Of a stretch of DNA of 64,000 nt, positions 1-9,421 are shown piece after piece (positions within the stretch are counted from its first letter, which is position 1; every line of letters begins with the position of its first letter). Under the pieces are notes generated by a model that saw nothing but the letters and a program-made list of their open reading frames with translations, made no database searches and was not told where the DNA came from. The DNA comes from Nesterenkonia sp. (GTDB lineage: Bacteria > Actinomycetota > Actinomycetes > Actinomycetales > Micrococcaceae), in contig NZ_JAJUJJ010000017.1 in assembly GCF_029265375.1 (NCBI RefSeq), forward strand, positions 1 through 64,000. Reading direction: 5' to 3'. Both the position numbers and the translations under genes were made by a program.

Positions 1-1
1 C

Positions 2-133
2 CAGCAGCATCTGTTAGCGGTCCAGGACGAGCTCAACCGGCGCCCACGGAAGGTGCTGGGCGGGCAGTCCCCGCTAGAGCTCTTCGACGCCTTGCTATGC
101 TCTGAAGGGTCCAAACGTTGCGACGATCAATAG
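2..133 (+). CDS. IS30-family transposase, C-terminal end (cut by window edge)
   Basis: The open frame enters from the left edge and encodes 43 residues before TAG. It contains the segment ELNRRPRKVLGGQSPLELFD, which matches the conserved C-terminus of IS30-family DDE transposases (RPRKxLG..xPxExFd). This part follows the catalytic core, so no catalytic residue is visible. The bases after the last Leu-rich codons (about 116-142, gttgcgacgatcaatagaac) resemble the terminal inverted repeat often seen at the right end of actinobacterial IS30 elements. The partner repeat lies outside the window. Whether the element is intact cannot be judged here. Confidence 0.75.
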   Translation, partial: QQHLLAVQDELNRRPRKVLGGQSPLELFDALLCSEGSKRCDDQ

Positions 134-442
134 AACCCGCACCGTCGATCACTGCTCATTTTTCACCCGTCGTCGACAAACGGTGTCGAACCGCGAGCCG
201 GGAGCCAACGGCTCGCCGGCAGGCTGCTCGACAGGATGGGTGTCCAGCCATAGGGATCGCCTCGGTGCTTCTGAGCGGGTGTCCATCTCTGCCTCCGTGG
301 TCGCCTGAATGCCATCCTCGGAAGCGAAGCTGAGCAGCAGCCGAGCATCTGCCCGGCGTCGGCTGTCAACGCTGTCTCAATGTGGGTCTGCCGCCAGCCG
401 GGCGGAAGGAGTAGGGTGCCTGCAGGATGAAAGGAGCCGCAG
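134..442. other. Gene-free stretch right of the IS30 end
   Basis: About 310 bases contain only short overlapping frames with no recognisable product. The right terminal repeat of the IS probably ends within the first ten bases. A clear Shine-Dalgarno sequence (aaaggag, 429-435) belongs to the lipoprotein gene that starts at 443. No promoter with convincing -35/-10 boxes was seen, so the lipoprotein gene may have lost native upstream DNA when the IS arrived. That last point is inference. Confidence 0.4.
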
Positions 443-910
443 ATGGTCCGGGCATCACGGCTGCAGGCGCTGGCAGCCATGGCACTCATCGGCGGGGCCG
501 CAGCCGGCTGCGCGAACTATCCCGCTGATCCGGCTGGAAGTCTCCAACAGGCCACCGGAGGAGAGCTGATCGTGGGCATCACCGAGCATCCGCCCTGGAC
601 CCAGCTGGATGCCGAACAGCCCTCCGGCTCGGAGGTTGACCTGCTGAAGGGGTACGCCGAGGGCATCGACGCTGAGATCCGCTGGGTCACCGGCAGTGAG
701 AGTGAGCTGGTGGGCCAGCTGGCCGCCGGCGATCTGGACCTGGTGATCGGGGGATTCGATGAGGGCACCCCCTGGCAGCAGGCGGTCGCCCCCAGCCGGC
801 CGTACCACAGGCCGCAGGAGGGCCCTGGGCGCATTGTGCTGGTGGAGCAGGGAGAGAATGCGCTGCTGCTGGATCTTGAGAGCTACTTCATCCAGCAGGA
901 GGCGCAATGA
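443..910 (+). CDS. Small periplasmic-binding-domain lipoprotein (SBP_bac_3-like)
   Basis: A 155-residue protein with a type II signal peptide; the lipobox is around AAAGC with Cys23. The mature part resembles one lobe of amino-acid-type solute-binding proteins: ELIVGITEHPPWTQLD, then a GSEVDLL segment, then LAAGDLDLVIGGF. At this length it is about half of a normal binding protein, but small proteins of this size are a known group, so it need not be truncated. The stop overlaps the start of the downstream cation efflux gene (ATGA), so the two are translationally coupled. A good SD (aaaggag) lies 7 bases before the ATG. The ligand is unknown. Linkage to a metal-efflux gene suggests a role in metal sensing or handling, but this is inference. 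Confidence 0.7.
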   Translation: MVRASRLQALAAMALIGGAAAGCANYPADPAGSLQQATGGELIVGITEHPPWTQLDAEQPSGSEVDLLKGYAEGIDAEIRWVTGSESELVGQLAAGDLDLVIGGFDEGTPWQQAVAPSRPYHRPQEGPGRIVLVEQGENALLLDLESYFIQQEAQ

Positions 911-1890
911 GCAGGTTCGGCCACACCGAGCTTCCCGAGCCGCAGATGCGGGCATTGCGGACGGCGCGGCGCGTCCAGTGGCTGTGGCTGGTCATCCTGA
1001 CGGCCACCGTGATTGCGATGGCGGCGGTGATGGGAAGTTCGCAGGCGATGAAGACGGCCTGGACCGAGGACATGCTCTCCTTCCTGCCTCCGCTGGCCTT
1101 TTTGGTCGGAGCGCGCATCGCCGCCCGCAGGCCCAGTCGCAGCTTCCCGTTCGGGCTGCACCGGGCGGTCGGCGTGGGGCATCTGGTCTCTGGGGTGGCG
1201 CTGGCCGGTGTGGGCCTGCTGCTGGTCGATGGAGCCAGCAGCCTGTTGATGCATGAGCGGCCGCCCATCGGAGCGGTGAGCGTCTTCGGCCACCCGCTGT
1301 GGCTGGGATGACTGATGATCACCGTCGCCCTGGCCAGCTGCATCGCCCCGGTGATCCTGGGGCGGATCAAGCGCCGATTGGCCGACCAGCTGCATGACAA
1401 GGTGCTGCGCGCCGACGCGGATATGAACCGCGCCGACTGGCTGACCGGGCTGGCGACGGCGGTAGGCGTGGCCGGTATCGGTTTCGGCTGGTGGTGGGCC
1501 GATGCGGTCGCAGCGCTGGTGGTCTCCACCTCCATCACCAAAGATGGGTGGGAGAATATCCGCGACGCTATCCGCGACCTGGTCGACGCCCGCGCCACCA
1601 CCGTGGACAATACGCAGCTTCATCCGCTCATCGCTCGGCTGAATGCGGAGATTCGTGCCGAGCCTGAGGTCACCGGGGTGCAGACCAGACTGCGGGACCA
1701 GGGCCATGTGCTCCACGCCGAGTGCTTCCTGCAGGTCAGCGGACCCACGGTGGATGTGGCCTGGCTGCAGGAGGTGCGCCGACGCTGCGTGGACCTGGAC
1801 TGGAGGATTCAGGACCTGGTGCTCACCGTGACCGAGGAGCCTTTCGCCGAGGGCGACAGCCGCACGGAGGACCAGGCCGAGACTGCCTGA
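907..1890 (+). pseudogene. Cation diffusion facilitator family transporter, interrupted by in-frame TGA
   Basis: One continuous frame runs from ATG 907 to TGA 1890 except for a TGA at 1309-1311. The first part encodes 134 residues with about four hydrophobic segments. After the stop the same frame continues as LMITVALASCIAPVILGRIK, two further membrane segments and a cytosolic C-terminal domain. Cation efflux proteins often have Trp here (PLWLG-W-LMI), so TGG to TGA is the simplest explanation. The ATG at 1315 could restart translation, but the N-terminal and C-terminal halves would then be separate peptides and transport activity is unlikely. Upstream coupling to the lipoprotein gene (4-base overlap) is intact. 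The metal, if functional, is probably divalent (family knowledge). Confidence 0.8.
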
Positions 1891-1894
1891 CCCC

Positions 1895-2022
1895 TCAGGC
1901 AGGCGCCTCGGAGCGGATGATCTCATCGACCTCGTCCTTGCTGCGGCCTTTGCGCTCGGCCTTGGCGATGTAATGGGGAAGACGCTGGCGAAGCTGGTGG
2001 TGCAGATCCGGTGGGCAGCCAT
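1895..2022 (-). pseudogene. DUF2200-family protein, frameshifted and C-terminally truncated
   Basis: On the minus strand, ATG 2022 opens MAAHRICTTSFASVFP, matching the N-terminus of DUF2200 proteins. The frame is then lost in the G run 1975-1978 (CCCC on the coding strand). One added C restores HYIAKAERKGRSKDEVDEII, the next conserved block of that family. The restored frame then ends quickly (RSEAPA, TGA at 1895-1897), whereas family members are about 110 residues long and continue with a Trp-Leu-Thr-Gly segment. It is therefore a broken remnant with two defects: a one-base deletion and loss of the C-terminal two-thirds. Confidence 0.7.
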
Positions 2023-2034
2023 GGGCTCAGCCTG

Positions 2035-3702
2035 TCATTGCGCCCGCGCGTCGTCCACTGCGCCGGGGGTGTCCAGCAGCTGCAGCGAACGCTCGCGCAT
2101 CTCCACTTTGCGCACTTTGCCGGTCACAGTGGTGGGGAACTCATCCACAATCACCACATAGCGGGGGATCTTGTACCTCGCCAGCCGGTCGGCGCAGAAC
2201 TCGCGCAGCGCTCGGGCGCTCAGCGGTTCGGCGTCCTTGGCCAGACGCACCCAGGCCATGACTTCCTCGCCGTAGGTGTCGTCGGGCACGCCGATCACCT
2301 GGGCGTCGATGATGTCCGGATGGGTGTAGAGGACCTCTTCGACCTCACGCGGATAGATGTTCTCCCCACCGCGCAGCACCATGTCTTTGATGCGGCCGGT
2401 GACCCGCACATTTCCGTGGGCATCCATCTGACCGAGGTCACCGGTGTGCATCCAGCCGTCGTCGTCGATGGCCTCCCTGGTCTTCTCCGGGTTGTTCCAG
2501 TACCGGCTCATCACCAGGTAGCCGCGGGTGCACAGCTCACCGTCGGTGCCCACCGGCAGGGTCTCACCGGTGTGCGGGTCGGCGACCTTGACCTCTGCAT
2601 GCGGGACCACCCGGCCCACAGTGCTCACCCGCAGCTCGAGCTCGTCGTCGGGCCTGGTCTGCAGCGAGACCGGGGAGGTCTCGGTCATCCCGTAGCAGAT
2701 GGTCACCTCCGCCATATTCATCCGGTCGATCACCTGCCGCATGATCTCCTCCGGGCAGGGGGAGCCGGCCATGATCCCGGTGCGCAGGCTGGAGAGGTCG
2801 TAGTCGTCGAAGTTCTCCAGGTTCAGCTCAGCGATGAACATGGTGGGAACCCCGTAGAGACTGGTGCACCGCTCATCCTGCACAGTGCTCAAGGTGGCAC
2901 CGGGGTCGAAGGAGGGGGCCGGGATGACGGCGGCCGAACCGTGGGTCAGTGCCGCCAGATTGCCCATGACCATGCCGAAGCAGTGATAGAACGGCACCGG
3001 GATGCAGATCCGGTCCTGCTCGGTGTAGCGGTTGACCTCCCCGACGAAGAACCCGTTGTTGAGAATATTGCGGTGAGTCAGCGTGGCGCCTTTGGGGAAG
3101 CCGGTGGTGCCGGAGGTGTACTGAATATTGATCGGATCGGTGTTGCTCAGACCCGCCGCGAGCTCATCCAGCAGCTCCTCATCCGCCTGAGTCGACATCA
3201 GCTGCTGCCAGGTCTCATCCCCCATGATGACCCGAAGCTGCAGGGCGCCCAGCTCCTCCTCGGCGGCGGTCAGCATCGCGGGGTAGTCCTGGGTTCTGAA
3301 GGTGTCGGAGGCGACGACGGCGCTGATGCCGGACTGCTCGAGCACATAGTTGAGTTCGTGCTGCCGGTAGGAAGGGTTGATGTTGACCAGAATCGCGCCG
3401 ATCTCCGCGGTGGCGAACTGGGTCAGCGTCCATTCCCAGCTGTTGGGCCCCCAGATGCCGACCCGGTCTCCCGGGCGCACCCCGGCTCGGTGCAGTCCGG
3501 TGGCCAGGCACCGGACGTCCTGTCGCAGCTGGGCGTAGGTCCAGCGCCGCCCGGAGGGTACGTCCACCAGAGCTTCCCGCTCAGCGAAGCGCTCCGCAGC
3601 AGAGGCGAGTGCTTCGCCGATGGTGGTCTCCAGCAGCGGCGGGTCGGTATCTCCGACGTCGTGTGAGAGGGTCAGGCGGCCAGCGGCAGCGTCACGGCTC
3701 AT
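2035..3702 (-). CDS. Acyl-CoA synthetase (AMP-forming, FadD35-like)
   Basis: A 555-residue adenylate-forming ligase that activates a carboxylic acid to its acyl-CoA through an acyl-AMP intermediate. The phosphate loop [11 protein letters not shown] lies at about 195-205, the YGMTETSP motif at 337-344, TGDLG at 420-424, GRIKD...GGENIYP at 436-451, and the catalytic Lys in TGKVRK near 529. Length and motifs are complete. The gene lies downstream of the TetR gene on the same strand and opposite the carboxylase operon. FadD35 holds a similar place beside the leucine operon in mycobacteria, so a branched medium-chain acid such as isovalerate is a reasonable but unproven substrate. A GTTA-N8-CAAC element just upstream of the ATG may be the TetR operator. 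Confidence 0.9.
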   Translation of the reverse strand: MSRDAAAGRLTLSHDVGDTDPPLLETTIGEALASAAERFAEREALVDVPSGRRWTYAQLRQDVRCLATGLHRAGVRPGDRVGIWGPNSWEWTLTQFATAEIGAILVNINPSYRQHELNYVLEQSGISAVVASDTFRTQDYPAMLTAAEEELGALQLRVIMGDETWQQLMSTQADEELLDELAAGLSNTDPINIQYTSGTTGFPKGATLTHRNILNNGFFVGEVNRYTEQDRICIPVPFYHCFGMVMGNLAALTHGSAAVIPAPSFDPGATLSTVQDERCTSLYGVPTMFIAELNLENFDDYDLSSLRTGIMAGSPCPEEIMRQVIDRMNMAEVTICYGMTETSPVSLQTRPDDELELRVSTVGRVVPHAEVKVADPHTGETLPVGTDGELCTRGYLVMSRYWNNPEKTREAIDDDGWMHTGDLGQMDAHGNVRVTGRIKDMVLRGGENIYPREVEEVLYTHPDIIDAQVIGVPDDTYGEEVMAWVRLAKDAEPLSARALREFCADRLARYKIPRYVVIVDEFPTTVTGKVRKVEMRERSLQLLDTPGAVDDARAQ

Positions 3703-3730
3703 GAGATCTCCTGAACTCGTCGGGATTCCA

Positions 3731-3746
3731 GTTAATGGATCTCAAC
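3731..3746. promoter_or_regulatory. Candidate TetR operator before the acyl-CoA synthetase
   Basis: GTTA-N8-CAAC, 16 bases, is a near copy in layout of GTTA-N8-TAAC at 4492-4507. It lies 29 bases upstream of the ATG of the acyl-CoA synthetase. The shared arms and spacing suggest binding by the neighbouring TetR protein. The half-sites are short and chance is possible. Confidence 0.4.
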
Positions 3747-3810
3747 CCGAAGCTAGCACCCAGTGATTCAGCTCACAAGGGGTGTGCACTATGTGGTCGG
3801 CGCGGCCCGC

Positions 3811-4452
3811 TCAGCCCTCGCGCAGCGGAGCATCCACAGCGGCCCGGGCCATCACCTGCAGCACCGGGGCGCTCTCGGCCAGCTCCTGGGGGGAGGGGAG
3901 CTGGCGGTAGGAGTGTGTGACCGAATGTGCGGTGGAATTGATCAGCCCGAAGATGCCGTGCACCCGGGTGCGCAGCTCCACCGGGGTCATCCGCGGGTGC
4001 AGCTGGCGCACCGTTTCGCTGAAGATCTCCAGGTATTCGCGCTGCATGCGCCGCACGCGTCGCCGGTCGGCGTCCACCAGCTGGGGCATCTCCTGGTCCT
4101 GAACCCGGATGATCTCCGGACTGTTCAGCGCGAACTCCACGTGAAAGGCGATCAGCCGCTCCATGCGCTCATGCGGGTCCGGGCAGTCAGAGCGAATCTG
4201 CCGCCCGCCGTCGAGCAGCGCGGCGCTGGTCTCCAGCAGCAGAGTCCCCAGCAGGTCCTGTTTGCCGCGGAAGTGGCGGTAGATCGCTTGGCCGGAGACG
4301 CCGACCTCGCTGCCGATGTCATCCAGGGCCACTGAGGCATATCCGTGAGTGCCGAAAAGGCGCGCGGCGGCCTCCAGCAGCTCGCGGCAGCGCCGCTGCT
4401 TATCGGCCTGGCGCCGGGTCCGGGGCGCTGCGGGCACGTCGGGGTCGCTCAC
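3811..4452 (-). CDS. TetR/AcrR-family regulator (BkaR-like position)
   Basis: A 213-residue TetR repressor. The helix-turn-helix spans about residues 40-68 (ALDDIGSEVGVSGQAIYRHF), followed by an all-helical ligand domain. It starts with GTG at 4452 and is divergent from the acyl-CoA carboxylase operon. The 116-base gap between them carries the palindrome GTTA-N8-TAAC. In Mycobacterium tuberculosis the TetR protein Rv2506 (BkaR) sits beside the syntenic leucine operon and controls it, so control of this operon and of the acyl-CoA synthetase is the likely role. The effector is probably an acyl-CoA (inference). Loss of DNA binding in the presence of that effector would induce both units. Confidence 0.85.
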   Translation of the reverse strand: MSDPDVPAAPRTRRQADKQRRCRELLEAAARLFGTHGYASVALDDIGSEVGVSGQAIYRHFRGKQDLLGTLLLETSAALLDGGRQIRSDCPDPHERMERLIAFHVEFALNSPEIIRVQDQEMPQLVDADRRRVRRMQREYLEIFSETVRQLHPRMTPVELRTRVHGIFGLINSTAHSVTHSYRQLPSPQELAESAPVLQVMARAAVDAPLREG

Positions 4453-4491
4453 GCTGGACAGAAGTGATCACCGCCACTATCTTGGATTTCA

Positions 4492-4507
4492 GTTAGTCAA
4501 TATTAAC
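4492..4507. promoter_or_regulatory. Candidate TetR operator between tetR and the carboxylase operon
   Basis: GTTA-GTCAATAT-TAAC; the palindrome extends one base each side (AGTTA...TAACT, 4491-4508). It lies in an AT-rich patch in the divergent gap. A TTGAC -35-like element for the tetR promoter on the minus strand falls inside it. This is where an autoregulating TetR protein would be expected to bind. Confidence 0.5.
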
Positions 4508-4568
4508 TCATTGGGCCTGCTGGCGGCAGAGGTGTTCGTGGGCCGCCGCCGCGGGCGGAGAGGGCGCT

Positions 4569-6176
4569 GTGGAGGCACTGGCGAGTCAGGCGGACCCGCA
4601 GTCGGCGGAGTTCACCGCCAATGCGGAGGCGAACCGGGCGCTGGTCGCTCAGCTGAAGGATCACCTCTACCGCGCCTCCCTGGGTGGTCCTGAGAAGGCC
4701 CGGCGCCGCCATGCCGAGCGCGGCCGGCTGCTGCCCCGGCAGCGGGTGGACCGACTGCTGGATGAGGGAAGCCCGTTCCTGGAGATCGGGGCGCTGGCGG
4801 CACACGGCATGTACGACGACGCCGCACCGGCGGCCGGCCTGATCGCCGGCATCGGACTGGTCCATGGGCGCCAGGTGATGGTGGTCTGCAATGACTCCAC
4901 CGTCAAGGGCGGCACCTACTTCCCGATGACGGTGAAGAAGCATCTGCGCGCCCAGGAGATCGCTGAGGAGAACCGGCTGCCCTGCATCTATCTGGTGGAT
5001 TCGGGGGGAGCGTTCCTGCCGATGCAGGACGAGGTCTTCCCCGACCGGGATCACTTCGGCCGCATCTTCTATCACCAGGCGAACCTCTCGGCGAAGAAGA
5101 TTCCGCAGATCGCCGCAGTGCTGGGCTCCTGCACCGCGGGCGGGGCCTATGTGCCGGCCATGAGCGATGAGTCGGTGATTGTGCGCAATCAGGGCACCAT
5201 CTTCCTCGGCGGCCCGCCGCTGGTGAAGGCCGCCACCGGCGAGGAGGTCACCGCTGAGGAGCTCGGCGGAGCCGTGGTGCACACCGCTGAGTCTGGGGTG
5301 GCCGACCACATCGCGGAGAACGATGACCATGCGCTGCAGATCGTCAGGGACATCGTCTCCACGCTGCCGGGGCCCGCGCCGCGCGCTTGGAATGTGCAGA
5401 AGCCTCGGCCCCCGCGGCGGGACCCCGCAGAGCTCTACGGCATCATTCCGCAGGACGTCAACCGCCCCTATGAGGTCCGGGAGGTGATCGCCCGGCTGGT
5501 CGATGACAGCGCATTCCACGAGTTCAAGCGGGACTACGGCACCACCCTGGTCACCGGGTTCGCCCATATTGATGGGCATCCGGTGGGGATCGTGGCCAAT
5601 AACGGGATTCTGTTCGCCGAATCCTCGCTCAAGGGCGCACATTTCATCGAGCTGTGCGACCAGCGGGGGATCCCGCTGCTGTTCCTGCAGAACATCTCCG
5701 GCTTCATGGTCGGCCGCGACTATGAGGCAGGCGGCATCGCCAAGCATGGAGCCAAGATGGTCACCGCGGTGGCCACCGCCCGGGTGCCCAAGATCACCGT
5801 GATCATCGGCGGCTCCTTCGGGGCCGGCAACTACTCCATGTGCGGGCGTGCCTATTCGCCGCGCTTCCTGTTCATGTGGCCCAACGCGCGAATCTCGGTG
5901 ATGGGCGGGACTCAGGCCGCCTCCGTCCTGGCCACTGTCAAACGGGACCAGCTGGAGGCCGCCGGCCAGCAGTGGCCCCAGGATGAGGAAGAGGCGTTCA
6001 AGGAGCCGATCCGCCAGAAGTACGAGGCCCAGGGCCAGCCCTACTATTCGACTGCCCGGCTCTGGGACGACGGCATCATCGACCCCGCAGACACCCGCAG
6101 GGTCCTGGGCCTGGCCTTGGAGACCTGCTCCCGCACCGCCCTGCCGGAGACCGAATTCGGCCTGTTCAGGATGTGA
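4569..6176 (+). CDS. accD1: Acyl-CoA carboxylase beta subunit (methylcrotonyl-CoA carboxylase type, AccD1-like)
   Basis: A 535-residue carboxyltransferase subunit. It transfers CO2 from biotin to an acyl-CoA; in the leucine pathway it converts 3-methylcrotonyl-CoA to 3-methylglutaconyl-CoA. The blocks [19 protein letters not shown] and [16 protein letters not shown] are typical of methylcrotonyl-CoA carboxylases rather than propionyl- or acetyl-CoA carboxylases. Crotonase-fold glycine patches ([16 protein letters not shown] and [15 protein letters not shown]) are present. The start is GTG 4569 after ggagag. It is the first gene of a five-gene operon and overlaps the alpha subunit by 4 bases (GTGA). 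The 3-methylcrotonyl substrate is inferred from motifs and synteny. Confidence 0.9.
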   Translation: MEALASQADPQSAEFTANAEANRALVAQLKDHLYRASLGGPEKARRRHAERGRLLPRQRVDRLLDEGSPFLEIGALAAHGMYDDAAPAAGLIAGIGLVHGRQVMVVCNDSTVKGGTYFPMTVKKHLRAQEIAEENRLPCIYLVDSGGAFLPMQDEVFPDRDHFGRIFYHQANLSAKKIPQIAAVLGSCTAGGAYVPAMSDESVIVRNQGTIFLGGPPLVKAATGEEVTAEELGGAVVHTAESGVADHIAENDDHALQIVRDIVSTLPGPAPRAWNVQKPRPPRRDPAELYGIIPQDVNRPYEVREVIARLVDDSAFHEFKRDYGTTLVTGFAHIDGHPVGIVANNGILFAESSLKGAHFIELCDQRGIPLLFLQNISGFMVGRDYEAGGIAKHGAKMVTAVATARVPKITVIIGGSFGAGNYSMCGRAYSPRFLFMWPNARISVMGGTQAASVLATVKRDQLEAAGQQWPQDEEEAFKEPIRQKYEAQGQPYYSTARLWDDGIIDPADTRRVLGLALETCSRTALPETEFGLFRM

Positions 6177-8251
6177 TGACTGTGAGCACTTCAGACACAC
6201 CAGCGGGCCGGTCGCCATCGCGCCGCACGCCCCTGTTCGGCACGGTGCTGGTGGCCAACCGCGGAGAGATCGCCTGCCGAATCATCTCCACCCTGCACCG
6301 GATGGGGATCCGGGCGGTGGCAGTCTACTCCGACGCCGACGCCGACTCCCCGCATGTGGCCGCAGCAGATCACGCCGTGCGCCTGGGCCCGGCTGCAGCC
6401 GCCGAGTCCTATCTGAACATCCCTGCAGTGATCGAGGCGGCCCGGACCACCGGGGCTGAGGCCATCCACCCCGGCTACGGCTTCCTCTCAGAGAACGTCG
6501 CGTTCGCCCGGGCCTGTGCAGACGCAGGACTGAGCTTCATCGGCCCAGGGGTGCAGGCCCTGGAGGTGATGGGGGACAAGATTCGCTCCAAGAATCATGT
6601 GGCCGCCGCCGGAGTGCCGGTGGTGGAGGGAATCACCGAGCCCGGGCTGAGCGACGAGGAGCTCGCCCAAGCCGCATCCGGCATGACGTTCCCGGTGCTC
6701 ATCAAGCCCTCGGCCGGCGGCGGCGGCAAAGGCATGCATGTGGTGGAGACTGCCGACCAGCTGCCGGAGACCCTTCAGGCCGCCCGCCGGGTGGCGCAGA
6801 CCGCCTTCGGCGACGACACGCTGTTCATTGAGCAGCTGATCCGCTCACCGCGCCATATTGAGGTTCAGGTGCTCGCCGACGCTCATGGTCACATCATCCA
6901 CCTGGGCGAGCGCGAATGCTCTCTGCAGCGCCGGCACCAGAAGGTCATTGAGGAGGCCCCCTCCGCCCTGCTGGACGAGTCCACCCGCCAGCGCATCGGC
7001 CGCGCCGCCTGCGAGGCCGCCCGAAGTGTGGACTATCTGGGCGCCGGCACTGTGGAGTTCCTGGTCTCCGACGAGCAGCCGGACACGTTCTACTTCATGG
7101 AGATGAACACCCGGCTGCAGGTGGAGCATCCGGTCACCGAAGAGGTCACCGGAGTGGACTTGGTGGCCGAGCAGATCCGGATCGCCGCAGGCCAGCCGCT
7201 GAGTCTCAGCCAGGAGCAGATCACCCTCACCGGCCACTCCGTGGAGGCCAGAATCTATGCCGAGGACGCCGAGGCCGGCTTCATGCCCAGCGCCGGGGAG
7301 ATCCTCAGCCTGCTCAAGCCGACCGGGGAGGGCATCCGCTTCGACTCCGGCATCCGCACCGGGACACGCGTGGGGACCGACTATGACCCGATGCTGGCCA
7401 AGCTGATCGCCGCCGGCGCTGACCGGGAGGAAGCGTTCGCGCGGCTGCACCGGGTCCTGGGGGAGATGAGCCTGCACGGGATGACCACCAATATCGGGTA
7501 TCTGCGGCAGCTGGCCGCCGATCCCGACGTGCGCGCCGGCCGGATGGACACCACCCTGATCGAGCGGCGGCTGCCGCAGATGAGCTTCCCCCGGCCCGCC
7601 CAGCGCCATGCACTGGCCGCCGCGCTGCACTGGGCCGCCGCCCAGTCCGTCACCGTCGCCGCCGAGGTTCCGGCCGGGGAGTCACCGGCAGCCTGGCGGC
7701 GCGACGGGTGGCGGCACAGCGGAGCCCGCACCCCCGAGGTGGAGGTGATCTGGCAGCGTCCAGGGGAGGAGCCGGTGCACTTTGAGATCGAGCTCGACGG
7801 CGCAGCCCAGCTCGATCCCGCCGGCGACGGCGGCAGGTCTCTGCTGCGCACACCTGAGGCGACCTATCCGGTGCACCTGACCACAGGACGCCGCCGCCGG
7901 GAGGGAACCGAGGTGTGGATCACCGATGAGGACTTCTCCGGGATGCTCACCGTGCTGGACCACACCGCCGCCACCGGCCGGAGGGTCTCTGCCTTGGAGG
8001 CTGAGCTCACCGAGGCCATGCCGGAGGTCACCGCCCCGATGCCCGGCACCGTGGTCGCCGTCGCCGTCGAATCCGCACAGCAGGTCAGCGCCGGTGAGGT
8101 GCTGCTGACCCTGGAGGCAATGAAGATGGAGCACCGCCTCACCGCCCCCACTGACGGCATCGCCCGCATCCACGTCGCCCCCGGCGACCAGGTCTCCCTG
8201 GGCCAGGTGCTCGCCGTCGTCGAATCCGATCAACAGGAGGACCCCTCATGA
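6173..8251 (+). CDS. accA1: Acyl-CoA carboxylase alpha subunit (biotin carboxylase + BCCP, AccA1-like)
   Basis: A 692-residue biotin-dependent carboxylase alpha chain. The N-terminal biotin carboxylase fold begins at [13 protein letters not shown]. The ATP-grasp glycine loop ([11 protein letters not shown]) follows, and the ATP/metal patch [16 protein letters not shown] is clear. The C-terminal biotinyl domain carries [10 protein letters not shown] with the biotinylated Lys near residue 651. With the upstream beta subunit it should form a methylcrotonyl-CoA carboxylase. The start overlaps the beta stop (GTG at 6173; ATG at 6176 is an alternative). The stop overlaps the dehydrogenase start (ATGA). 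Confidence 0.92.
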   Translation: MMTVSTSDTPAGRSPSRRTPLFGTVLVANRGEIACRIISTLHRMGIRAVAVYSDADADSPHVAAADHAVRLGPAAAAESYLNIPAVIEAARTTGAEAIHPGYGFLSENVAFARACADAGLSFIGPGVQALEVMGDKIRSKNHVAAAGVPVVEGITEPGLSDEELAQAASGMTFPVLIKPSAGGGGKGMHVVETADQLPETLQAARRVAQTAFGDDTLFIEQLIRSPRHIEVQVLADAHGHIIHLGERECSLQRRHQKVIEEAPSALLDESTRQRIGRAACEAARSVDYLGAGTVEFLVSDEQPDTFYFMEMNTRLQVEHPVTEEVTGVDLVAEQIRIAAGQPLSLSQEQITLTGHSVEARIYAEDAEAGFMPSAGEILSLLKPTGEGIRFDSGIRTGTRVGTDYDPMLAKLIAAGADREEAFARLHRVLGEMSLHGMTTNIGYLRQLAADPDVRAGRMDTTLIERRLPQMSFPRPAQRHALAAALHWAAAQSVTVAAEVPAGESPAAWRRDGWRHSGARTPEVEVIWQRPGEEPVHFEIELDGAAQLDPAGDGGRSLLRTPEATYPVHLTTGRRRREGTEVWITDEDFSGMLTVLDHTAATGRRVSALEAELTEAMPEVTAPMPGTVVAVAVESAQQVSAGEVLLTLEAMKMEHRLTAPTDGIARIHVAPGDQVSLGQVLAVVESDQQEDPS

Positions 8252-9411
8252 CCGAACTGCTGTCCGAAGAGCACCAGGCCCTGGCCGAGTCGGTGCGCGA
8301 CTTCTCGCGCCAGGTGATCGCCCCAGTCTCGGCCGCCCACGACGCCGACCACAGCTTCCCCTACGAGGTGATCGACCAGATGGGGCAGATGGGCCTCTTC
8401 GGCCTGCCCTTCAGCGAGGAGTACGGCGGAGAGGGCGGTGACTACCTGGCGTTCTGCCTGGCCCTGGAGGAGATCGCCAAAGTGGACCAGTCGGTGGCGA
8501 TCACCCTGGAGGCCGGAGTAGGCCTGGGCGCGATGCCGATCTACCGCTACGGCACCGAGGAGCAGAAGCAGACCTGGCTGCCGGATCTGCTTTCGGGAAA
8601 GCGCCTGGCCGGATTCGGCCTGACAGAGTCGGAGGCAGGCAGCGACGCCTCCGGCACCAAGACCACCGCGCGGCTGGAGGACGGCCAGTGGGTGATCGAC
8701 GGCACCAAGGAGTTCATCACCAACTCCGGCACCGACATCACCTCCCTGGTGACCGTCACCGCGGTCACCGGCACCAGCCGGCGGGACGACGGCAGCACCG
8801 CCAAGGAGATCTCCACCATCATTGTGCCCAGCGGCACTGCGGGCTTCTCAGTGGGCGAAGCCTATGACAAGGTCGGCTGGAACGCCTCAGACACCCATCC
8901 GCTGTCCTTCACCGACTGCCGCGTGCCCGAGGCCAACCTGCTGGGGGAGCGCGGCCGCGGCTATGCGAACTTCCTGGGCATTCTGGACGAGGGCCGGGTG
9001 GCGATCGCCGCGCTGGCCACAGGCGCCGCCCAAGGCTGTGTGGACCAGGTGGTCGACTACGCCTCGCAGCGCCGCACCTTCGGCTCACCGATCTCCAGCT
9101 ACCAGGGGATCTCCTTCAAGATCGCCCGCATGCAAGCCCGCGCCCACACAGCGCGGCTGGCCTACTACCACGCCGCAGAGCTGATGGCCGCCGGCAAGCC
9201 GTTCAAGACGGAGGCATCCATCGCCAAGCTGGTGGCCGGAGAGGCGGCCATGGACAATGCCCGCGACGCCACCCAGATCTTCGGCGGCTACGGGTTCATC
9301 AATGAGTACACCGTGGCCCGCCACTACCGCGATTCGAAGATCCTGGAAATCGGCGAGGGCACCACCGAGGTTCAGCTGATGCTCATCGCCCGCTCCCTGG
9401 GACTTCAGTGA
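8248..9411 (+). CDS. Acyl-CoA dehydrogenase (isovaleryl-CoA type, FadE19-like)
   Basis: A 387-residue FAD-dependent dehydrogenase that would oxidise isovaleryl-CoA to 3-methylcrotonyl-CoA, the substrate of the carboxylase encoded just upstream. Family signatures are FGLTESEAGSDASG (FAD/substrate binding) and FGGYGFINEYTVARHYRDSK. Near the C-terminus EIGEGTTEVQ places a Glu (about residue 370) at the canonical catalytic-base position. Many eukaryotic isovaleryl-CoA dehydrogenases have a different residue there, so this follows the bacterial FadE type. It is coupled to the alpha subunit by ATGA and followed 10 bases later by the MaoC gene after an SD (gaggag). Confidence 0.9.
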   Translation: MTELLSEEHQALAESVRDFSRQVIAPVSAAHDADHSFPYEVIDQMGQMGLFGLPFSEEYGGEGGDYLAFCLALEEIAKVDQSVAITLEAGVGLGAMPIYRYGTEEQKQTWLPDLLSGKRLAGFGLTESEAGSDASGTKTTARLEDGQWVIDGTKEFITNSGTDITSLVTVTAVTGTSRRDDGSTAKEISTIIVPSGTAGFSVGEAYDKVGWNASDTHPLSFTDCRVPEANLLGERGRGYANFLGILDEGRVAIAALATGAAQGCVDQVVDYASQRRTFGSPISSYQGISFKIARMQARAHTARLAYYHAAELMAAGKPFKTEASIAKLVAGEAAMDNARDATQIFGGYGFINEYTVARHYRDSKILEIGEGTTEVQLMLIARSLGLQ

Positions 9412-9421
9412 GGAGAGCACT

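Noticed and set aside
163-489. A 108-codon minus-strand frame beside the IS end
   Set aside because: No recognisable motif, and it overlaps the start and SD of the lipoprotein gene.
1309-1311. TGA read as selenocysteine or programmed readthrough
   Set aside because: No SECIS-like hairpin or stop-context signal was seen, and Trp is the likely residue there.
2011-3666. A 551-codon plus-strand frame
   Set aside because: Antisense to the acyl-CoA synthetase, with no motif and shadow-like composition.
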